DNA from: Embleya sp051903075
Lineage (GTDB): Bacteria > Actinomycetota > Actinomycetes > Streptomycetales > Streptomycetaceae
DNA length: 64,000 nt
Assembly (NCBI RefSeq): GCF_051903075.1
Contig: NZ_CP182423.1
Location: forward strand, 3,658,001 to 3,722,000
Direction of reading: 5' to 3'
The position numbers were made by a program, and so were the translations under genes. The notes beneath the pieces are model-generated. The model had not been told where the DNA came from and ran no database searches. It saw nothing but the letters and a program-made list of their open reading frames with translations. How positions within the stretch are numbered: the stretch's first letter is position 1; every line of letters begins with the position of its first letter. Positions 44,200-52,585 of the stretch are shown here, piece after piece.

Positions 44200-44220
44200 C
44201 ACTCGACCAACGGTCGAGTG
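44200..44220. promoter_or_regulatory. Dyad upstream of a hypothetical gene
   Basis: CACTCGACC-AAC-GGTCGAGTG is a perfect 9-bp-arm dyad 33 bp before ATG 44254. Size and short spacer favour a repressor operator over a terminator. The remainder of 43872-44253 holds no recognisable gene. Confidence 0.5.
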
Positions 44221-44253
44221 GCAGAGCGGGAGCAGTAGTTGGGGAAGCAGGAG

Positions 44254-44919
44254 ATGCGACGCAAGGTATACGCGCCGCTGCGGAGGGCGGGCCTGAAGGT
44301 GCTTGAGGGCGGGGCTCCGGAGACCGCACTGCCGGCGTTCGTGGTGGGCATGGCGATCAGCTGCGGCCCCGGGACGGGCCGGCGGGACGCCTACTTCGAC
44401 CACGACACCCCGAACCTCATCGAGCACGCCAACCAGGCCTGGTACGAACTGGCCATGTCCTCCGGTCTCTTCGACACCGACCGCGAGTTCCTGCTCGCCC
44501 TGCCCGCCAACCTCCACAGCGCGAAGACGGCCTGCCGACACCGGCGTTCCGTCTGGCGTCGGGTCCGTCTGCTCGACGTGTGGGACATCATGGGCGCCGC
44601 TTGCGCGATCCGCCCGGGCATGAGCGAGCGCGGCCACCCCGAGCACCTGCTCGGCTCGGGCGCCGGACGCCCGGAGTTCGCGATGCTCTCCTTGGACGGC
44701 ACCGTCGCCGTGTTCGGGACGACCTCGGAGACGGGCATCGGCTCCCTCACGGTGCCCAACCCGGGCGATACCGAGCCCGTACACCGAGGGCTCGACTGGG
44801 CGGCGACCAGGGTGTGGGACCCCCGCGAGGAGTGGTTCATGGGGGCACCCCGCACGGAGCGGGACGAAGCGCTCGCATGGCTGCGGCACCGGGAGCCGAC
44901 CATGGCGAATCAGGCGTGA
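44254..44919 (+). CDS. Hypothetical protein
   Basis: A 221-residue soluble protein with no recognised domain. Wording includes FVVGMAISCGPGTGRRDAYF, WDIMGAACAIRPGMSERGHP and EFAMLSLDGTVAVFGTTSET. Start ATG 44254 (GCAGGAG directly before) or TTG 44239. A dyad at 44200-44220 precedes it. It converges on the next minus-strand gene with only 50 bp between. Conserved-looking composition and codon use argue that it is real. Confidence 0.65.
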   Translation: MRRKVYAPLRRAGLKVLEGGAPETALPAFVVGMAISCGPGTGRRDAYFDHDTPNLIEHANQAWYELAMSSGLFDTDREFLLALPANLHSAKTACRHRRSVWRRVRLLDVWDIMGAACAIRPGMSERGHPEHLLGSGAGRPEFAMLSLDGTVAVFGTTSETGIGSLTVPNPGDTEPVHRGLDWAATRVWDPREEWFMGAPRTERDEALAWLRHREPTMANQA

Positions 44920-44969
44920 GAACTCGTCGTAGTGTTGGGAAGCCGACCGAGAACATCAACCGAGGCGGA

Positions 44970-46067
44970 TCACCGGCGGCGCCGCTGGGTGTCCTGGTTC
45001 GCGGCCCAGGTTCGCAGCCGGGTTGCGGCCTCTTCCCGTGACAGGGGGCCGTGTTCGAGATGCAGATCCTGTAGATGGCGAGTGGCGGCACCGATCAGTG
45101 GGCCCGGAGGTATACCGAGCAGCGCCATGATCGCCTTGCCGTCCAGAGCCACCGGGACGTTCGGGAGTCTCCTGGATTTCTCGAACTCCGCTGCGGCGCG
45201 CGCGGTTCTCTCATCCTCCGCCGACCGCGCCCGCTGCCACTCGTCGTATGTCGCCGCCCATTGGGCGGCGCGTCCGGCCGATCGCCAGCCGTGTGTGTCC
45301 TGCTCGCGACCGAGCCCCACCTCCAGGAACAGATCATGGTGGTCCGCGCCCTCGATGCCGGCCGGAACGACATCGAGCAGGGCGAGTGCGGCGTTGATCG
45401 GCCAGTCCTCCCGTGGACCGGTGAAGTCCCGGGTATGGACCGGACCCCACACCCTCGCGCCGTTTCGCCACACCGCGGCAATCTGGTATCCGTCTCCTCC
45501 GTGGAAGTCCGCCTCCACGCAGGCGATCGGCCCGCTGCGCGACCAGTGGCCCAGGGTCCGCTCAAGAGCCGCGGACATCACCGTGCGTGGTCGACCGGGC
45601 CCGGCGCCGTCCCGACCGGTGGGATCGGCCGGCTCCTCGAAGAGTCGTTCGGTGACGGGCATCAGCCCCAACCACCGTCGGAGCGGGGCGACAACCGCTT
45701 CCCCGATCCCGGCGGTCCGGTTCCTGGGCAGGTCGAAACTCCCGACGACGGCGCTGAGTTCGTACGGCATTCCCGCAGGGTAGCCGCACCCGCACCGCCG
45801 CCCCGAGGTGCCGAAGACCCGGATCGAGCCGGCCGTGGTCATGCGGATGCCCCGGTTCGCGCGGGTGTGGGGCAGGGTCCAGGCGATCACGAACAGGACC
45901 GCGGCCGCCCAGATCACGAACTCCATGAAGCCCCCGACGTCCCGGAGCACGAGCGCGACGAACTCGCAGACCACGAGCGGCACACCGATCACCGACGAGA
46001 GCATCGGTGCCAACCACCACGTCTCGTGCGGAACATCGAGCACCGGCACATTCTCGTCGTCGTTCAT
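44970..46067 (-). CDS. Hypothetical membrane-anchored protein with a CCA-transferase-like C-terminal motif
   Basis: A 365-residue protein. Two helices near the N-terminus (WWLAPMLSSVIGVPLVVCEF and FMEFVIWAAAVLFVIAWTLP) anchor a large cytoplasmic part. The last 50 residues, ALDGKAIMALLGIPPGPLIG, HLQDLHLEHGPLSREEAATR, resemble the C-terminal helical segment of tRNA nucleotidyltransferases, without any catalytic domain. The middle (about 100-310) is not recognised. ATG 46067 has a weak site. The reading frame is continuous and its codon use is typical, so the fusion looks genuine. Function unknown. Confidence 0.65.
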   Translation of the reverse strand: MNDDENVPVLDVPHETWWLAPMLSSVIGVPLVVCEFVALVLRDVGGFMEFVIWAAAVLFVIAWTLPHTRANRGIRMTTAGSIRVFGTSGRRCGCGYPAGMPYELSAVVGSFDLPRNRTAGIGEAVVAPLRRWLGLMPVTERLFEEPADPTGRDGAGPGRPRTVMSAALERTLGHWSRSGPIACVEADFHGGDGYQIAAVWRNGARVWGPVHTRDFTGPREDWPINAALALLDVVPAGIEGADHHDLFLEVGLGREQDTHGWRSAGRAAQWAATYDEWQRARSAEDERTARAAAEFEKSRRLPNVPVALDGKAIMALLGIPPGPLIGAATRHLQDLHLEHGPLSREEAATRLRTWAANQDTQRRRR

Positions 46068-46210
46068 GAGCCCGTCCCATCGTCCACGCGCCGCCGGGCG
46101 CGTCCGAGAACGCGCCCGGCGCGAAAACTCACATCGAACTCACACGCTCCTGCTCCGGCCGGGGTCGACGAGGACGCCCGAGGACCCGAGTCCGCGCAGC
46201 CTATGGGCCT

Positions 46211-46459
46211 GTGGCGCGCGCGGCCGGCACCGATGTCGGAGTGACGCTCACCGGACGGCATTCGCGGCCCGGCCGGGCCCGCCTGCACCGCGCGCTCCTC
46301 GACTCCGGCGTCATGCCCGCGGCCTGGTCACCGCCGTTCGAGGCGGTGGATCGCACCACGATCGAGGTCGACCCGGCGGTCGCGGACGCCGCGGAGAAGG
46401 CATTGCACGCCCACGGCCTGTACCCCACCGTGATCACCGGTGACGGACTCGGCGGATAG
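46211..46459 (+). pseudogene. N-terminal remnant of an isoaspartyl-methyltransferase-like protein
   Basis: GTG 46211 encodes RLHRALLDSGVMPAAWSPPF (the N-terminal helix of PCMT enzymes) joined, after a gap, to TIEVDPAVADAAEKALHAHG and YPTVITGDGLGG, the SAM-binding strand and GDG motif. The stretch between (about 40 residues with the substrate and first SAM loop) is deleted and the protein stops right after GDG. Together with the C-terminal remnant at 41440 it looks like one gene torn apart. Confidence 0.55.
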
Positions 46460-46492
46460 GCCGGCCGTCCACCGGCCCACTCTCCTCGGCCG

Positions 46493-47482
46493 TCACTCGT
46501 CGATCGCCGTCAGCCTCTCCCGCCGGTACACCACGTGCTTGCCGTCGCGCCGTCGATCGACCAACCCCGCGCGATACAGCAGTTGCAGGTGATGCGACGC
46601 GGTCGAGCGCGCCACGCCCAGCCGGGCGGCGACCTCGGCGGTCGTGGCACCACCCGTCGTCTCGGCCAGGATCAGCGCACGCGTTTCCCCCATCACCTCA
46701 CCGAGTCCCGTCGCGGCCGGCTTGCGGCCCCGCTGATCGCGCCCCGTGCGCCGATCGGGCCTGGCCGGATAGTGAATGATCGGGCTGCGCCGATCGGGAG
46801 ATCCCGGCGGATCGATGGCGAACCGTGTGCGATGGAACCACGGTGAGGGTTGGAAGATCAGGCGCGGCTCGGCGAGACGGGCCCCACGCGGATGCGGATA
46901 CCGCAACCCGATGTCGATCCCACCCCCGTTCCAGACCACACACGCGTCGAGATTGTCGATCGCGGCCACGAGCCCCGCGCCTGCCGCCGCACGTGCCCGG
47001 GAGGCGATGTCGGCCTCCAGACGGTCGCGGATGCGCGGCCAATCGGGCGCGAGGACGATCCGGAACAGCCGGGCGAGCTGATCCGCGGCGGTCTGCATCA
47101 GGTCCGCTTCACCCTGTTCCGTCGCGCGGGCGAGCCTGCCCGGTAACTTCCCCCCACCGGAGATGATGGCGATCTCATGCCGGATCCGATCGGTTCCGGT
47201 GGCGGTGATCGCGTGCAACTCCTCGTCCAGGTCACCGATGTGCGCCGCCGGCAGCGGACGCAGGAAGTCCGGACAGTAGCCGTGCGCACCCGGGGCCCCG
47301 AGCGTGGCGAGCGTACCGAACCCGCCCCCGGTCAGCGCCGCCACGGCCCGCTCCCGGATCCCGCGCGGCACACCGGCCGGGTACTCGTGCAGGGCCATGA
47401 GCAGGTCGGCGGTGACGGTGACGGGCGAGATGGCGAAGCGGCTGCGCGCCAGGGCGTCCGCCGACAGGTCGATGCGAATCAT
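46493..47482 (-). CDS. ArsR-type winged-helix regulator with N-terminal DUF5937-like domain
   Basis: A 329-residue protein. The C-terminal 75 residues are a winged helix: TRALILAETTGGATTAEVAA, RLGVARSTASHHLQLLYRAG, LVDRRRDGKHVVYRRE. The long N-terminal part (IRIDLSADALARSRFAISPV ... ALHEYPAG ... DACVVWNGGGIDIGLRYPHP) is the domain typical of this Streptomyces regulator group. ATG 47482 follows AAGAGGTG. Target unknown; the small secreted-peptide gene at 47651 is divergent and a possible candidate. Confidence 0.85.
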   Translation of the reverse strand: MIRIDLSADALARSRFAISPVTVTADLLMALHEYPAGVPRGIRERAVAALTGGGFGTLATLGAPGAHGYCPDFLRPLPAAHIGDLDEELHAITATGTDRIRHEIAIISGGGKLPGRLARATEQGEADLMQTAADQLARLFRIVLAPDWPRIRDRLEADIASRARAAAGAGLVAAIDNLDACVVWNGGGIDIGLRYPHPRGARLAEPRLIFQPSPWFHRTRFAIDPPGSPDRRSPIIHYPARPDRRTGRDQRGRKPAATGLGEVMGETRALILAETTGGATTAEVAARLGVARSTASHHLQLLYRAGLVDRRRDGKHVVYRRERLTAIDE

Positions 47483-47650
47483 GACACCTCTTCCGGGTCG
47501 TCGAGGGGCAAGTGTCGATAGCTGTCGAATCGTTGGCCACCGCCGACGCCGGCGGCGCACCATCTCCTCGAACGGGCTCTCTCGAAGGCGGCACGGCCGA
47601 TACCCACCCGGTGTCGACGTGATCGTGCCGCCGGCAACGGAAGGACAGTC

Positions 47651-47794
47651 ATGAATCCTCGTCGATGGATCGGGTGCGCCATCCTCGCCGTCGTCGTGGC
47701 CGGGGCCTGCGCCACCGCCTCCCCGAGAGCGGCGACGATCGAGCACGGGTCCGCCCACACGATCGCCGCCACCGCCATCGAGTACGGCCTGTAG
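47651..47794 (+). CDS. 47-residue small exported peptide
   Basis: ATG 47651, with AAGGA 6 nt upstream, encodes a short basic start, a hydrophobic stretch (IGCAILAVVVAGACATA) that serves as a signal or lipoprotein-type leader (A-G-A-C), and a 25-residue tail ending EYGL before TAG 47792-47794. No family. The good ribosome site and typical signal shape support it, but it is short enough to need proof. 47795-48140 downstream has no recognisable gene. Confidence 0.45.
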   Translation: MNPRRWIGCAILAVVVAGACATASPRAATIEHGSAHTIAATAIEYGL

Positions 47795-48140
47795 GCGCCA
47801 CCGCGGTTCGGCCGCTGTGCCTCGGCGGGCAGTCGCCCCGACGGGCGGCACGGTCGGCCACGCAACTCCGCCCCGCACGCGTTTACTTCCACGCCCGCCC
47901 CCGCCCCCGCACGGTCCCCGCCCGCGTTCGATGCCACGGTACCGGCGCGCTCGGGACGACGCCGATCCTTCGGACCGACATCGCAAATCCTTTGCCCCAC
48001 AAGGCGCGGGGGTGCACACCGCACCAGGTCCAGCACGTGAGCACATCAGCGGACGCCCGGTGCATGTCCCGCGCGGACCCGCACCGGGGCGTCGGGGTCG
48101 AAGTCCGCATCCTCGTCTACGGCCGGGTCCGCCTATGGTT

Positions 48141-49166
48141 TCAACGTGTCCCCGCCGGCGTCGGGCCGAAGGTGTCCGCAAGGCTGGTCAGGATGGAGCC
48201 GGACCAAGCGCTCTCCCCGAACACGCCGACCGGCACGGCGAGCACGCCGTACTCGCGCCGAAGCGTCTCCGCCGGCATGTCGACGGGGAAGAAGTAGTTG
48301 CCGGGACAGGTCCGGCTCGCCGGAGGAATCGCCCCGAGTACCTCGTCCGGCAGCCGTTCGAACAACCGCTCGGCGCGTGCGGCCAGTTCGTCGACGACGA
48401 GCCGGGGTACGTCGCTGTGCTCGGTCAGCAAACGGTCGGCGAGCCTCAACTGTGCCGGCGTCGGCGGATCCGCCCGGAACGCCTCGGCCGCTTCGGCCGA
48501 CTCGGCGTGCGCCGAACCCAGGAGGACCACGCCGAACGTCCGCGGCCACAACCATCCCTTGGTGACCGAATGCAGCAGGACCGCACGGCCGGTGTCCAAC
48601 AACCGCCGTGTACCGGCGGCGAACGGGACGCCCAGGTCGTAGACGCTGTCGATCAGCAGCCGGCGGCGCGGTGACACCTGCAACCACGAGATCACCGCCG
48701 CGCACTCGGCATCGGACAGGTATCGACCCAGCGGCTTGCTGGGGTTGGCGAGCAGCAGGTATTCGGGCCGGTCGTCCGCCGGTGACTCCGGCAGAACCGG
48801 CGCCGGTAGCGTCGGGTAGGACTCGGGCGCCAGCCCCGCGGCGCGGGCCAGCTCGAAGTAGACCGGATACACGTCGCCGGGCAGCCACAACCGCGCCCGC
48901 ACGGCGCGCAGCCGGTGGAACACCACACCGAGCCCGTGCCGGACCCCTCGACAGACCATGGCGTGGCGGGACCACTCCTCCGGCAGCTCGAAGCGCCGCA
49001 GCCAGGCACGGGCGAGATCGCACCGATGCACCTTGCCCGTGTCGGTCGGCGGGTCCGGTCGCAGCGGAGCGAGCGCCCGGTACACGTTGGTCTCGGCGGC
49101 GTCCAACAGCGGTGAGGAAGCGCGGAGTTGCCGCTGCCGGAAGTCCTGGAACACGTCGAACCTCAT
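48141..49166 (-). CDS. PLP-dependent fold-type I aminotransferase-like enzyme
   Basis: A 341-residue enzyme of the class I/II aminotransferase fold. Asn141 in LLLANPSKPLGRYLSD, Asp173 in LIDSVYDLG (contacts the pyridine nitrogen) and Schiff-base Lys203 in LLHSVTKGWLWPRTFG are all present. A C-terminal Arg for the substrate carboxylate is not obvious. The N-terminal region is unusual and short. Its ATG overlaps the stop of the radical SAM gene (ATGA), so the two proteins are made together and probably act on one pathway. Substrate unknown. Confidence 0.85.
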   Translation of the reverse strand: MRFDVFQDFRQRQLRASSPLLDAAETNVYRALAPLRPDPPTDTGKVHRCDLARAWLRRFELPEEWSRHAMVCRGVRHGLGVVFHRLRAVRARLWLPGDVYPVYFELARAAGLAPESYPTLPAPVLPESPADDRPEYLLLANPSKPLGRYLSDAECAAVISWLQVSPRRRLLIDSVYDLGVPFAAGTRRLLDTGRAVLLHSVTKGWLWPRTFGVVLLGSAHAESAEAAEAFRADPPTPAQLRLADRLLTEHSDVPRLVVDELAARAERLFERLPDEVLGAIPPASRTCPGNYFFPVDMPAETLRREYGVLAVPVGVFGESAWSGSILTSLADTFGPTPAGTR

Positions 49167-50503
49167 GCCGTCGCACCTTCCGCCACGATCTCACTGGCCC
49201 GGTCTTCCAGGGAGGCGTAGCAGCGTCCGTCGGCCATGACGTTCCAACTGCGTGCGATCCCGTTGGTGCGTTCCCAGAGCAGGCTGGGTTCGGTGTACGC
49301 GGCGATCCGCATCGGCCGTCCGTCCCAGCTGCCGTGGTAGACCGGCGCGCCCCAGGGCAGGCCGCTCGCCGGTTCGAGGCCGTGCCGCTCGGCGAACCGG
49401 GTGACGACGGACAGCGAAACCTGGTGCTCTCGGCTCCAGATGTTGGCGGCGCGGTCGAAGTAGAGCGACTCGGTGCTGGTGGATACGTAGAGCTCCTTGA
49501 AGCAGACCTCGTCGACACCGAGAGCCGCGGCCCATGAAAGGTAGTCGGCGACGTCGGCCTCGTCGGCGACGCCGCCGTGTTGGAGCACGCAGATCAGTCT
49601 CATCCGCAGCCCCGGCCAACGGTCGCGCCCCCCGCGCCAGGTGTCGATCACGGAACTCACCGGCGTACGCAGCATCATCAGCCGCTCGTTGACGGTGTCG
49701 TCCTGATGGTGTCGGGAGACCGCCAACACGCTCAGGCCCGCCGCGCGCAGGGCCGCGAGACGGTCGGCCCGGTCGGCGTGCGGGCCCTTCGCCAGGGTGT
49801 GTGCGTTGGTGATCAGGACCACCTTCGGGAAGGCCGCCGAGCAGGCGGATATCAGTCGCAGCTGCTGTTCGAACGGTATGAGCGTGGGTTCGCCGCCGCC
49901 GGTGATCACCGCACGTTCGGCACCCGCCGTACGGGCGCGCTCCAGCCAGTGCTCGACCGCGTCCCACGGGACCCGTGCCGGCGCCTGATCGCTGGAGATC
50001 GACGCCGAGGAGAAGCAGAACGAACACCGGGCTTGGCAGGCGGAGGCGACCGGCAGAACCGAAACCGAGCGCGGTCGTATGTCGGCGTAGCGACGCAGTG
50101 CCGAACCGTGCAGGTGTAGGGATGCCGCCATCGCATCCTCGACGGTCGTCGCACGCAGGGTGAACTCGTCGCCCGCCTGGTCGAGTTCGTGGACCGCCGA
50201 CAACCGGATGCGAGCCTCGTGCAGTTCCGTGCCGAGGCCGGTCGACACGTTGGGTACCAATGTGTCGGGGTCCACCGTGGTTTCCAGCACCAGCAGCCGA
50301 TCGCCCGGAATGGCCAGACGGTCCAGCAGACCTCGCGCCTTGCCGATGCCGATGCCCAACTCCGTACGGGTCAACAGGTGGAATCGGTCGGGATAAGTGC
50401 TCTCCGGAATTCCCGCCTTGCCGTAGGCGAACGCGTACTTGTCGAAGCCCTTCGCGAAGTTCGACAAGACGATGACGTGGAAGCGCTGGTCGCTATGGTT
50501 CAT
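49163..50503 (-). CDS. Radical SAM enzyme
   Basis: A 446-residue protein. The 4Fe-4S cluster motif is CxxxCxxC: Cys156, Cys160 and Cys163 in SACQARCSFCFSS, followed by GGGEPTL (SAM-binding) at 202-208. A 150-residue N-terminal domain of unknown type (FHVIVLSNFAKGFDKYAFAY) precedes the barrel, and the C-terminal region has no SPASM cysteine pattern, so probably only one cluster. ATG 50503 has no ribosome site; it overlaps the stop of a possible 23-codon leader (50500-50571). ATG 50518 is an alternative. Coupled to the PLP enzyme; together they look like a small-molecule or amino-acid modification cassette. Confidence 0.88.
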   Translation of the reverse strand: MNHSDQRFHVIVLSNFAKGFDKYAFAYGKAGIPESTYPDRFHLLTRTELGIGIGKARGLLDRLAIPGDRLLVLETTVDPDTLVPNVSTGLGTELHEARIRLSAVHELDQAGDEFTLRATTVEDAMAASLHLHGSALRRYADIRPRSVSVLPVASACQARCSFCFSSASISSDQAPARVPWDAVEHWLERARTAGAERAVITGGGEPTLIPFEQQLRLISACSAAFPKVVLITNAHTLAKGPHADRADRLAALRAAGLSVLAVSRHHQDDTVNERLMMLRTPVSSVIDTWRGGRDRWPGLRMRLICVLQHGGVADEADVADYLSWAAALGVDEVCFKELYVSTSTESLYFDRAANIWSREHQVSLSVVTRFAERHGLEPASGLPWGAPVYHGSWDGRPMRIAAYTEPSLLWERTNGIARSWNVMADGRCYASLEDRASEIVAEGATA

Positions 50504-50571
50504 CCGGTCATCATGCATGAACGGGGCAGAGTGACCCGGGTGGATTTTTTTACCGCCGCACCGGCGGACAT
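50500..50571 (-). other. Possible 23-residue leader peptide or small substrate peptide
   Basis: ATG 50571 to TGA at 50502-50500 encodes MSAGAAVKKSTRVTLPRSCM plus MTG. Its TGA overlaps the ATG of the radical SAM gene (ATGA), which could couple translation. AGGAG is directly adjacent to its ATG, too close for efficient initiation, and a run of seven A lies inside. It may be a leader, a peptide substrate or chance. Confidence 0.25.
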
Positions 50572-50648
50572 CTCCTGACCGATCGTGGCGGCGGCACGGC
50601 GGTGTGCGAACCGCCGCGTCGACGATCCGCGTGCTCGGTCCGCCGGGT

Positions 50649-51146
50649 CTACGGGTAGCCGAAGTAGCGGTCCCACCACGTGGGCGGCCATCGCTTGTCC
50701 TTGCGCAGGGTCGCCGGTCCGTCGTACGGGGTGTGGAGCAGTTCCTCCGACACCACCACGTACCCGGTGTCGAGCAGGGCGCGTTCCGCGGTCGTGAGGT
50801 CTCCGGCGTCCAGCGCGCCTTCGTGGCGCGCTTCGTCCGTGCCGAGGTACGCGCCGGGGTTGTCCGCCGCGACCATCGCGAGCGAGCCGAAGTTGCTGAC
50901 CGACACCACGATCCGCGTTCCGCACACCGTCACCTCGCTCGGGACGACGACACGCGCGTACTCGACCGTGTTGCCGTGATAGCACTCCACCGGGCAGCGG
51001 GTCGCGAAATCCGCCTCCAACCGCGAGACCAGCCGGTCGAGCATCACCGCGATCCCATGTTCGTCATACTCCTGCGGCACACACGGGTGTTCGCCGTCGT
51101 CGAGCCGACGCAGGAGCGCGATCACATCGGCATCATCGTTCACCAT
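50649..51146 (-). CDS. Hypothetical protein
   Basis: A 165-residue acidic soluble protein, not recognised. It has an N-terminal helix (DADVIALLRRLDDGEHPCVP), a central beta region (ARVVVPSEVTVCGTRIVVSV, SLAMVAADNPGAYLG) and the ending WWDRYFGYP. Size and composition are like immunity proteins of contact-dependent toxins, but no toxin or family match can be named. ATG 51146 chosen; AGGGG lies very close upstream. Confidence 0.65.
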   Translation of the reverse strand: MVNDDADVIALLRRLDDGEHPCVPQEYDEHGIAVMLDRLVSRLEADFATRCPVECYHGNTVEYARVVVPSEVTVCGTRIVVSVSNFGSLAMVAADNPGAYLGTDEARHEGALDAGDLTTAERALLDTGYVVVSEELLHTPYDGPATLRKDKRWPPTWWDRYFGYP

Positions 51147-51263
51147 GCCCCTCATCCTGCCGCCGCCGGGCATCCATCCGCCGCCGTGGGTCGCCGCTAC
51201 CCTTCCGACAGGATGGGGCGTCGAACCGGGCATGAGGTGGGCCGGGGCGGAAATCCGTCGGAT

Positions 51264-52304
51264 ATGACACGCGCATCGCGACACGGACGCCAAGGGGACG
51301 ACGCCGATCGTGCGATCGAGGTGGGTCCCTCCGAGCAGGTCGAGGAACGAGAGCCCGCCGAGCCCACCGAGTTGTCCAAACGCGCCTGGTGGGCGGTGCT
51401 GCGCGGTACGGTCAAGGAGTTCAAGGACGACGAACTCTCGGACCGGGCCGCGGCCTTGACCTACTACAGCGTCATGGCGCTGTTCCCCGGCCTGCTGGTG
51501 ATGGTCTCCCTCCTGGGTGTCGCCGGTGAGTCCGCCACCGAGCAGGTGCTGGACAATCTGCACACCTGGGCGCCGAGTTCGGTACGTGACGTGATCAGCG
51601 ACGCGGTGCGGCAGTTGCGCAACGACGGCGGCCTGGGTTCGCTGCTGGCGGTGGTGGGCCTGGTGGTCGCCGTGTGGTCCGCGTCCGGCTATGTCGCCGC
51701 GTTCATCCGGGCCTCCAACGCCGTCTACGACATGCCCGAGGGCCGGCCGGTGTGGAAGATCCTTCCGCTGCGGGTCGGTCTGACCGTCGCACTGATGCTG
51801 TTGGCGTGTGCGAGTGCGTTGATCGTGGTCTTCACCGGTGCCCTGGCTCGGCACGTGGGTACCGCGCTTGGTGTCGGCGACGGCACGCTGGCGGTGTGGT
51901 CGATCGTGAAGTGGCCGATCCTGGTGGTGGTCGTGATGATGATGATCGCGATCCTGTACTGGGCCGCGCCCAACGCCGCCGGTCGCGGCTTCGTGTGGGT
52001 AACCCCTGGCAGCCTCGTGGCCCTGGCGATCTGGATGGTCGCCTCCGCCGGTTTCGCCTTCTACGTCGCGAACTTCGCCTCGTACAACAAGACGTACGGA
52101 ACGCTCGCGGGCGTGATCATCTTCCTGGTGTGGTTGTGGATCACCAATCTCGCGGTCCTGCTCGGCCTCGAGTTCGACGCCGAACTCGCCCGGCGACGCG
52201 CGATCGCCGGCGGGATGCCCGAGGGTCGGGAGCCTTACGTCCGTCCGAGGGACACCCGCAAGTGGACCGCCGAGGACCGCCGCCGCCTGGAGGGGACGTC
52301 CTGA
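51264..52304 (+). CDS. YihY/BrkB-family membrane protein
   Basis: A 346-residue inner-membrane protein. After a polar 60-residue start with KDDELSDRAAALTYYSVMAL (family signature: D-x-AAALTYY) come six helices: LFPGLLVMVSLLGVAG, LGSLLAVVGLVVAVWSASGY, VGLTVALMLLACASALIVVF, IVKWPILVVVVMMMIAILYW, LVALAIWMVASAGFAFYVAN and LAGVIIFLVWLWITNLAVLL. Once mislabelled ribonuclease BN. Exact role unknown; may be a flippase-like or envelope protein. ATG 51264 has no strong site. Confidence 0.92.
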   Translation: MTRASRHGRQGDDADRAIEVGPSEQVEEREPAEPTELSKRAWWAVLRGTVKEFKDDELSDRAAALTYYSVMALFPGLLVMVSLLGVAGESATEQVLDNLHTWAPSSVRDVISDAVRQLRNDGGLGSLLAVVGLVVAVWSASGYVAAFIRASNAVYDMPEGRPVWKILPLRVGLTVALMLLACASALIVVFTGALARHVGTALGVGDGTLAVWSIVKWPILVVVVMMMIAILYWAAPNAAGRGFVWVTPGSLVALAIWMVASAGFAFYVANFASYNKTYGTLAGVIIFLVWLWITNLAVLLGLEFDAELARRRAIAGGMPEGREPYVRPRDTRKWTAEDRRRLEGTS

Positions 52305-52466
52305 GGCCGGCGGGTATCGGGCGGCGTCGCCGGGCAATCATCGTGTGTCGTCGACCGCACCCGAGGCCGCGAACCGGTCCGTGCCGGCCCGACCATATAC
52401 CGGTGGTGGACACAATCCGGTCCGATTTCTCGCGCTCGGATATCTCAACGGCCCTTTTCCGTGCGA

Positions 52467-52515
52467 GCCATGTCGTTAGAGAACGGCGGAACCCCGTGTT
52501 CTCAAACGACATGGC
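52467..52515. repeat. 18-bp inverted repeat
   Basis: GCCATGTCGTTAGAGAAC (52467-52484) faces GTTCTCAAACGACATGGC (52498-52515) with one mismatch and a 13-nt spacer. Base composition is less GC-rich than its surroundings. It may be a terminator for the two convergent genes or the ends of a lost transposon (CGTTWAGAAC-type ends). Rest of 52305-52585 has no gene. Confidence 0.7.
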
Positions 52516-52585
52516 AATCGGCCGGCTCGCGCCCGTCTCGCTCGCCATCTGCATGGCGACAAGACAAGCGCGTGGGTGGTGCTGC

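Noticed and set aside
47883..48110. Minus-strand frame with CWTWCG as a peptide substrate for the radical SAM enzyme
   Set aside because: It is downstream of both enzymes, has no ribosome site or terminator of its own and the rest of the frame is low-complexity.
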